DNA from: an uncultured Oscillospiraceae bacterium
GTDB lineage: Bacteria; Bacillota; Clostridia; Oscillospirales; Acutalibacteraceae
Reading direction: 5' to 3'
DNA: 8,540 nucleotides
Assembly (NCBI GenBank): GCA_900545625.1
Contig: UQZS01000063.1
Coordinates: 1-8,540 of the forward strand
Shown: positions 5,240 to 8,540 of the stretch, piece after piece
Numbering within the stretch: the stretch's first letter is position 1
Layout: every line of letters starts with the position of its first letter
Made by a program: the position numbers and the translations under genes
Notes under the pieces: generated by a model
What the model was told of the DNA's origin: nothing
Seen by the model: the letters and a program-made list of their open reading frames with translations, nothing else
The model's database searches: none

Positions 5240-6261
5240 AATCGACTTTAAAAAAGCTCGGCGCACTGCTTTTGTGTGCAGCAATGCTGTTTTCAATGGC
5301 GGCGTGCGCAGGGGATCAGACGAACAGCGGCCAGTCGAGCGGGGACCTGACGGAGATCACCCTGTCGCTCGACTGGACGCCGAATACCAACCATACCGGC
5401 ATTTATGTGGCACTTGCCAAGGGCTATTTTGAAGAAGCGGGACTTTCCGTGACCGTGGTGCAGCCGCCGGAAACGGGCGCTGCAGCCATGTGCGCAGCGG
5501 GGCAGGCGCAGTTTGCCGTAGAAGCGCAGGACACGCTTGCTGCAGCGTTTGTGACGGACGAGCCTTTAGGCGTTACGGCGGTCGCCGCGCTTTTGCAGCA
5601 TAATACCTCCGGTATCATCTCGCGCGCGGGCGAGGGGATGGACAGACCGAAGGGCCTGGAGAACCACACCTATTCCACCTGGGATTCGCCCATCGAGCTT
5701 GCCACGCTGCGCGCGGTCGTTGAGCGCGACGGCGGGGACTTTGACAAGGTGAATCTGATCCCGAACACCATTACCGATGAGGCGGGCGCCCTGCGCGAGC
5801 ATTTGACGGACGCGATCTGGGTGTTTTACGGCTGGGGCTGCATCGCGGCCGAGCTTTCGGGTTTGGATTTTGACTATTTCAATTTCAGAGATATCGACCC
5901 CGTGTTCGACTACTACACGCCGGTTCTCATTGCAAACAATACGTTTTTGGAAGAGCATCCCGACGAGACGCGGGCGTTCCTCGACGCTTTGCGCAGGGGC
6001 TATGAATACGCGATCGACAATCCCGAAGAGGCGGCGCAGATCCTTGTGGACGGTGACACCACCGGGTCGCTGCGCGATTCGCTGGAGCTTGTGACCGAAA
6101 GCCAGAAGTGGATCTCCGAGCAGTATAAGGCGGAGGTCAAGCAGTGGGGCTACATTGATCCCGCGCGCTGGGATGCATTTTATGCTTGGCTTTGGGACAA
6201 CGGGCTTGTAGAAAAAGAGCTGCCCGCAGGAACGGGGTATACGAATGCCTATCTCTCCTGA
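5236..6261 (+). CDS. thiY: Thiamine-pyrimidine precursor binding lipoprotein (ThiY, NMT1/THI5-like)
   Basis: The 341-residue protein starts with a lipoprotein signal: KK in the n-region, a hydrophobic core, then MAAC with the lipidated Cys at residue 24. A polar linker (26-38) follows. The mature part has the NMT1/THI5-like periplasmic-binding fold: ITLSLDWTPNTNHTGIYVALAKGYF (41-65) matches the family hallmark of strand, DWTPN and a His-containing turn, and AAGQAQFAVEAQDTLAAAF (87-105) matches the second conserved loop. ThiY relatives bind formylaminopyrimidine or hydroxymethylpyrimidine, thiamine building blocks; RibY relatives bind riboflavin. The TPP riboswitch favours the thiamine side. 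ATG 5236 overlaps the thiX stop by four bases, with GGAG (5221-5224) upstream; its own end overlaps thiZ by 17 bases. No fungal-type CCCFC motif is present, so it should be a binder and not a pyrimidine synthase. Confidence 0.95.
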   Translation: MKSTLKKLGALLLCAAMLFSMAACAGDQTNSGQSSGDLTEITLSLDWTPNTNHTGIYVALAKGYFEEAGLSVTVVQPPETGAAAMCAAGQAQFAVEAQDTLAAAFVTDEPLGVTAVAALLQHNTSGIISRAGEGMDRPKGLENHTYSTWDSPIELATLRAVVERDGGDFDKVNLIPNTITDEAGALREHLTDAIWVFYGWGCIAAELSGLDFDYFNFRDIDPVFDYYTPVLIANNTFLEEHPDETRAFLDALRRGYEYAIDNPEEAAQILVDGDTTGSLRDSLELVTESQKWISEQYKAEVKQWGYIDPARWDAFYAWLWDNGLVEKELPAGTGYTNAYLS

Positions 6262-7000
6262 CGCGGTGCTGCGCGCCGAGCACATCTCTAAAAGCTTCGG
6301 CGACCACAAGGTGCTCGAGGATGTGAGCATTTCCCTGCAAAAAGGGGAGCTTGTCTGTTTGCTCGGCATCAGCGGTGCGGGCAAGACAACGCTGTTCAAC
6401 ATTTTGTCGGGGCTTATGCAGCCCGACAGCGGGCACGTGTTTGTAAACGGTGCGGAAACAACGGGTATGCCCGGCAAGATCAGCTATATGCTGCAAAAGG
6501 ATCTGCTTTTGCCGTTTCGCACGGTGCTCGACAACGTCGCGCTGCCCTTGACGCTGCGCGGCGTGCCGAAAAAGGAGGCGCGCGAGCAGGCGGCGTCGCA
6601 TTTCGCGCGGTTCGGGCTTGCGGGAACGGAAAAGAAGTATCCCGACAAGCTTTCGGGCGGCATGCGCCAGCGCGCGGCGCTTTTGCGCACCTACCTCGCG
6701 TCCGACGGCATCGCGCTTCTCGACGAGCCGTTCAGTGCGCTGGATACCATTACCAAGGGCGCCATTCATGAATGGTATCTTGACATCATGCGCGACATAG
6801 AGCTGACGACTTTGTTCATCACGCACGACGTGGACGAGGCGGTCAAGCTGTCCGACCGCGTGTGCGTTTTGGGCGGCAGCCCGGGGACGATTTTTGCACA
6901 GATCCCCATAGAAGAGCCCCGCCCGCGCGCGCATGATTTCATGCTCGGCGAAGCCTTCCTCGGTTACAAACGGAAAATTTTTGAAGCGCTGCAGCTGTAA
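6245..7000 (+). CDS. thiZ: ABC transporter ATP-binding protein (ThiZ type)
   Basis: A 251-residue cytosolic ATPase of the SsuB/TauB type that drives the ThiXY importer. Walker A is GISGAGKTT (41-49), the Q-loop Gln84 is in YMLQKDLLLP, the signature is LSGGMRQR (136-143; M replaces the more usual Q at 140), Walker B is IALLDEP (156-162) with Glu161, the D-loop is SALD (164-167) and the switch His is 194 in FITHDVDEA. All catalytic parts are present, so it should be active. The start overlaps the end of thiY by 17 bases, with CGGGG (6233-6237) seven bases upstream. It is the last gene of the operon; a strong hairpin begins 18 bases after the stop. Confidence 0.96.
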   Translation: MPISPDAVLRAEHISKSFGDHKVLEDVSISLQKGELVCLLGISGAGKTTLFNILSGLMQPDSGHVFVNGAETTGMPGKISYMLQKDLLLPFRTVLDNVALPLTLRGVPKKEAREQAASHFARFGLAGTEKKYPDKLSGGMRQRAALLRTYLASDGIALLDEPFSALDTITKGAIHEWYLDIMRDIELTTLFITHDVDEAVKLSDRVCVLGGSPGTIFAQIPIEEPRPRAHDFMLGEAFLGYKRKIFEALQL

Positions 7001-7018
7001 AAACAAAACCTTATAACG

Positions 7019-7054
7019 ACCGGGCGCCCGTTTTGAAAGAAACGGGCGCCCGGT
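7019..7054 (+). terminator. Strong hairpin at the end of the thi operon, poor U-tract
   Basis: A perfect 15-bp stem: 7019-7033 with 7040-7054, loop TGAAAG (7034-7039). The following bases TTGGGATTTC are only partly T-rich, so it may be a weak or assisted terminator or an mRNA 3' stabiliser. Each arm also contains the self-palindrome CGGGCGCCCG (7021-7030 and 7043-7052). Confidence 0.55.
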
Positions 7055-7066
7055 TGGGATTTCATC

Positions 7067-7099
7067 GAAAAACGGGGATGCCGCATGCGCGGCATCCCC
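7067..7099 (-). terminator. Intrinsic terminator of the ypeB-lipoprotein unit
   Basis: GGGGATGCCGC (7074-7084) pairs perfectly with GCGGCATCCCC (7089-7099) around a four-base loop. On the minus strand the stem is followed by G and five T (7072-7068). It lies 26 bases beyond the stop of the lipoprotein gene. The plus-strand side (TTGTGCTTTTG) is a poor terminator. Confidence 0.85.
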
Positions 7100-7125
7100 T
7101 TGTGCTTTTGCCTGCGCGTTGATCG

Positions 7126-7440
7126 TCAGCTTACCGCGTCCGAGACCGCGTCACCCGCGCCCGTGACGAGGTCTTCCGCAACGTCGCCCGCACCGGACAC
7201 AAGATCGCCGGCCGCATCGCCTGCATCGGAGACCGCATCGCCCACGGCGTCGCCGGCATCCTGTGCCGCTTCGCCTACAGCGTCGCCGGCGTCGGAGACC
7301 GCGTCGCCCGCGTGGGTCATCATGTCTTGTGCATCCGTCATCAAATCCGTGCCCGCATTGTCGTCATTGCCGCCGCATGCCGCTAAGAACACACAGAGCA
7401 CAACGGCGACCGCCGCCAGGATCCAAATGGTTTTTTTCAT
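7126..7440 (-). CDS. Acidic lipoprotein made of 11-residue repeats
   Basis: A 104-residue protein with a lipoprotein signal: MKK, a hydrophobic core (4-18), then LAAC with Cys at residue 22. The mature part has no Lys or Arg, and about 20 of its 83 residues are Asp or Glu. From residue 45 it runs in 11-residue units: GDAVSDAGDAV (45-55), GEAAQDAGDAV (56-66), GDAVSDAGDAA (67-77), GDLVSGAGDVA (78-88), EDLVTGAGDAV (89-99), then SDAVS. TDLMTDAQDMM (31-41) may be an earlier, worn unit. An 11-residue period suits an extended amphipathic helix as in LEA or synuclein-like proteins; Gly content may make it flexible. GAGGG seven bases before ATG 7440 decides the start. An in-frame ATG at 7506 overlaps the ypeB stop but lacks a ribosome site and would place a long charged stretch before the signal. 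Probably co-transcribed with ypeB; function unknown. Confidence 0.87.
   Translation of the reverse strand: MKKTIWILAAVAVVLCVFLAACGGNDDNAGTDLMTDAQDMMTHAGDAVSDAGDAVGEAAQDAGDAVGDAVSDAGDAAGDLVSGAGDVAEDLVTGAGDAVSDAVS
7144..7308 (-). repeat. Coding tandem repeat, five units of 33 bp
   Basis: Five 33-bp units encode the 11-residue repeats (residues 45-99) of the acidic lipoprotein. The plus strand shows recurrent GCGTCGCC and GCATCGCC words. Units keep exact length while amino acids vary conservatively, suggesting selection for the 11-residue period. Confidence 0.85.
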
Positions 7441-7502
7441 AGTCAGTCCCTCTTTTTTACGTTTTCGGACGTCTCTATTTTTTGCCGAAAAGTCTGAATT
7501 AT

Positions 7503-8540
7503 TCATTTTGTCAAAACGCCGTCATCGGCATATAAAAGCAGCAGGATTTCTTCCTCATAGCCTGTCTGCGTGCTGATATAGACTAAAAATTCCTCGTCGT
7601 TTTCGTTTTTGCAGTGGAATTCATAGGTGAGCGCTTCTCCGCCGCTGTCGGTCGGGATCACGGCAAGGCGCATGTCTGTGACCGTCAAAAGGGGACTGAC
7701 ATTTGCCTCTGCCGCTTCGCGTGTCACGGCTGGTGCGGTATAGGTGCGCGCCTTGTGGTTCATCACATAGCCGCGGCAGTCCGCCGAAAGCACCGTGCCG
7801 TCCGCAAGGCTCACGCTGATTTTGATGAGATCGGGATAGCAGATATAGCCGTTTTCCGTATAGGCGTAGTTGATGGTGCAAACGCCGTCGGAGATCGTGT
7901 AATAGCTTTCCTGCATACCGCTAAACCCGCAATGTGTCAGGAAGTCGGCGGCGTAAGTGCGCGCATCTTCATATTGAAGCGTCGCCTCGCCCACAAAGCT
8001 GCCCGAAAGCAGATACAGCAGATACCCGCCGCGCTTTGTAACGGCAACGGTCGAGTCCTCTGTCCCGAACACGTAAGCGGCGGAATTGTCTTCCTCCGTG
8101 CCGACAAAGGTCAGCGCATCCTTTTCCATACCCAAAATCTCCGCTGCACGCTCGTGCGCCTGCTCCTGCGTGAATTCTTCGGCTGAGTTTAGCAGCTCGG
8201 ATTCCATCTGATTGATATGATCCGAAAACGGGCCGTCATAGATGAGCGACGGATATTCCGTCAGTGCCTGCTCGGTATCCTCCATGTCACCGGAAAGCGT
8301 GCTGATCTGTTCGGCATCCGCAGCAAGCGTGTTTTCTGAGGCGGCGAAGTCCAAGAGCCCGTCGTAAAGCTGTGTGCGCATATCGGAGATCTGCGCGCTT
8401 AAGGTCTCTGCAAAATCCAAAAGCGCAAACATCTGCTGCCGTTCGTCATCGGTGATCTGCTCGCCCGCCTCTACCTTGCGGCTCAAGGACATGACAAAAT
8501 CACCGACCTGTGACAGGAATTTATAGGTATTGTCCAGACG
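7503..8540 (-). CDS. ypeB: Spore germination protein YpeB, 5' end outside the window
   Basis: The frame is open from the right edge to the stop at 7503-7505, giving 345 residues; the N-terminus, probably a membrane anchor and about 100 residues, is missing. The first visible residues are RLDNTYKFLSQVGDFVMSLS, and the Met at 8492 is internal, not the start. A helical, Glu/Gln-rich part is followed by YPSLIYDGPFSDH, the clearest YpeB hallmark, about 95 residues in. The rest reads as PepSY-like repeats: AAEILGMEKDALTFVGTE, then ARTYAADFLTHCGF through DGTVLSADCRGYVMNH, then a last unit ending in EEEILLLLYADDGVLTK. In Bacillus, YpeB sits in the spore inner membrane region and is required for the cortex-lytic enzyme SleB, usually encoded just upstream; that region is not visible. 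It overlaps by four bases an ATG of the lipoprotein frame and is followed by that gene after 62 bases. Confidence 0.95.
   Translation of the reverse strand, partial: RLDNTYKFLSQVGDFVMSLSRKVEAGEQITDDERQQMFALLDFAETLSAQISDMRTQLYDGLLDFAASENTLAADAEQISTLSGDMEDTEQALTEYPSLIYDGPFSDHINQMESELLNSAEEFTQEQAHERAAEILGMEKDALTFVGTEEDNSAAYVFGTEDSTVAVTKRGGYLLYLLSGSFVGEATLQYEDARTYAADFLTHCGFSGMQESYYTISDGVCTINYAYTENGYICYPDLIKISVSLADGTVLSADCRGYVMNHKARTYTAPAVTREAAEANVSPLLTVTDMRLAVIPTDSGGEALTYEFHCKNENDEEFLVYISTQTGYEEEILLLLYADDGVLTK

Noticed and set aside
5566..6477. Minus-strand open frame opposite thiY and thiZ
   Set aside because: The plus strand carries recognisable ThiY and ThiZ motifs throughout; the antisense frame has no recognisable domain.
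7144..7308. Repeats considered as a CRISPR array
   Set aside because: Units are contiguous 33-bp coding repeats without unique spacers, and they keep the reading frame of a lipoprotein.
7441..7506. Start of the lipoprotein at ATG 7506, overlapping the ypeB stop
   Set aside because: No ribosome site precedes it, and it would put 22 mostly polar residues before a good lipoprotein signal; ATG 7440 has GAGGG at proper spacing.
7085..7576. Plus-strand open frame rich in Ser, Pro, Ala and Thr opposite the lipoprotein
   Set aside because: It is the antisense mirror of the 11-mer repeat and overlaps the terminator hairpin; the minus frame has signal peptide and ribosome site.

Overview
The window looks like chromosomal DNA from a GC-rich (roughly 55-60% by eye), endospore-forming member of the Clostridia, possibly of the Oscillospirales/Ruminococcaceae type. 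Three things point there: a YpeB-type spore germination protein, Gram-positive sigma-A promoters with strong Shine-Dalgarno sites, and lipoproteins with low-GC-Gram-positive style signal peptides. The genus cannot be fixed from sequence reading alone. No mobile element, CRISPR array, tRNA or rRNA was seen.

Layout. (1) 1-466, minus: the 5' part of a gene running off the left edge, with a weak likeness to a degenerate histidine-kinase-type ATPase region. (2) 467-700: intergenic region with the gap promoter and a perfect 9-bp inverted repeat over its -35. (3) 701-1738, plus: glyceraldehyde-3-phosphate dehydrogenase, alone and closed by a classic terminator. (4) 1852-2346, plus: a small PAP2-type membrane phosphatase. 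(5) 2462-2677, plus: a 71-residue two-helix membrane protein with its own promoter. A bidirectional terminator separates it from (6) 2770-3837, minus: a single-pass membrane protein with a Pro/Gln/Tyr/Gly repeat tail. (7) 3838-4194 has no gene but holds two divergent promoters and a TPP riboswitch with a transcription terminator. (8) 4195-7000, plus: a four-gene operon of a YkoF-like thiamine-binding-fold protein, then thiX, thiY and thiZ; every junction overlaps. (9) 7001-7125: two strong hairpins between convergent units. (10) 7126-7440, minus: a very acidic lipoprotein of 11-residue repeats. (11) 7503-8540, minus: ypeB, running off the right edge.

How the genes work together. The thi operon is a salvage module. 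When TPP is scarce the riboswitch should allow read-through into an ABC importer (lipoprotein ThiY, permease ThiX, ATPase ThiZ) for a thiamine pyrimidine precursor, plus a small cytosolic protein of a family that binds thiamine or its pyrimidine. The sequence allows a specific aptamer P1 / antiterminator / terminator switch to be drawn. ypeB and the acidic repeat lipoprotein probably form one transcript, linking the unknown lipoprotein to spore germination or the spore membrane. The gap, PAP2 and two-helix membrane genes each appear to have their own promoter.

Most distinctive items: the 11-mer repeat lipoprotein behind ypeB, the PYGAQ-repeat membrane protein, the explicit riboswitch fold, and the inverted repeat in the gap promoter. 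Nothing here proves a wholly new system. The lipoprotein next to ypeB is the best candidate for undescribed biology.
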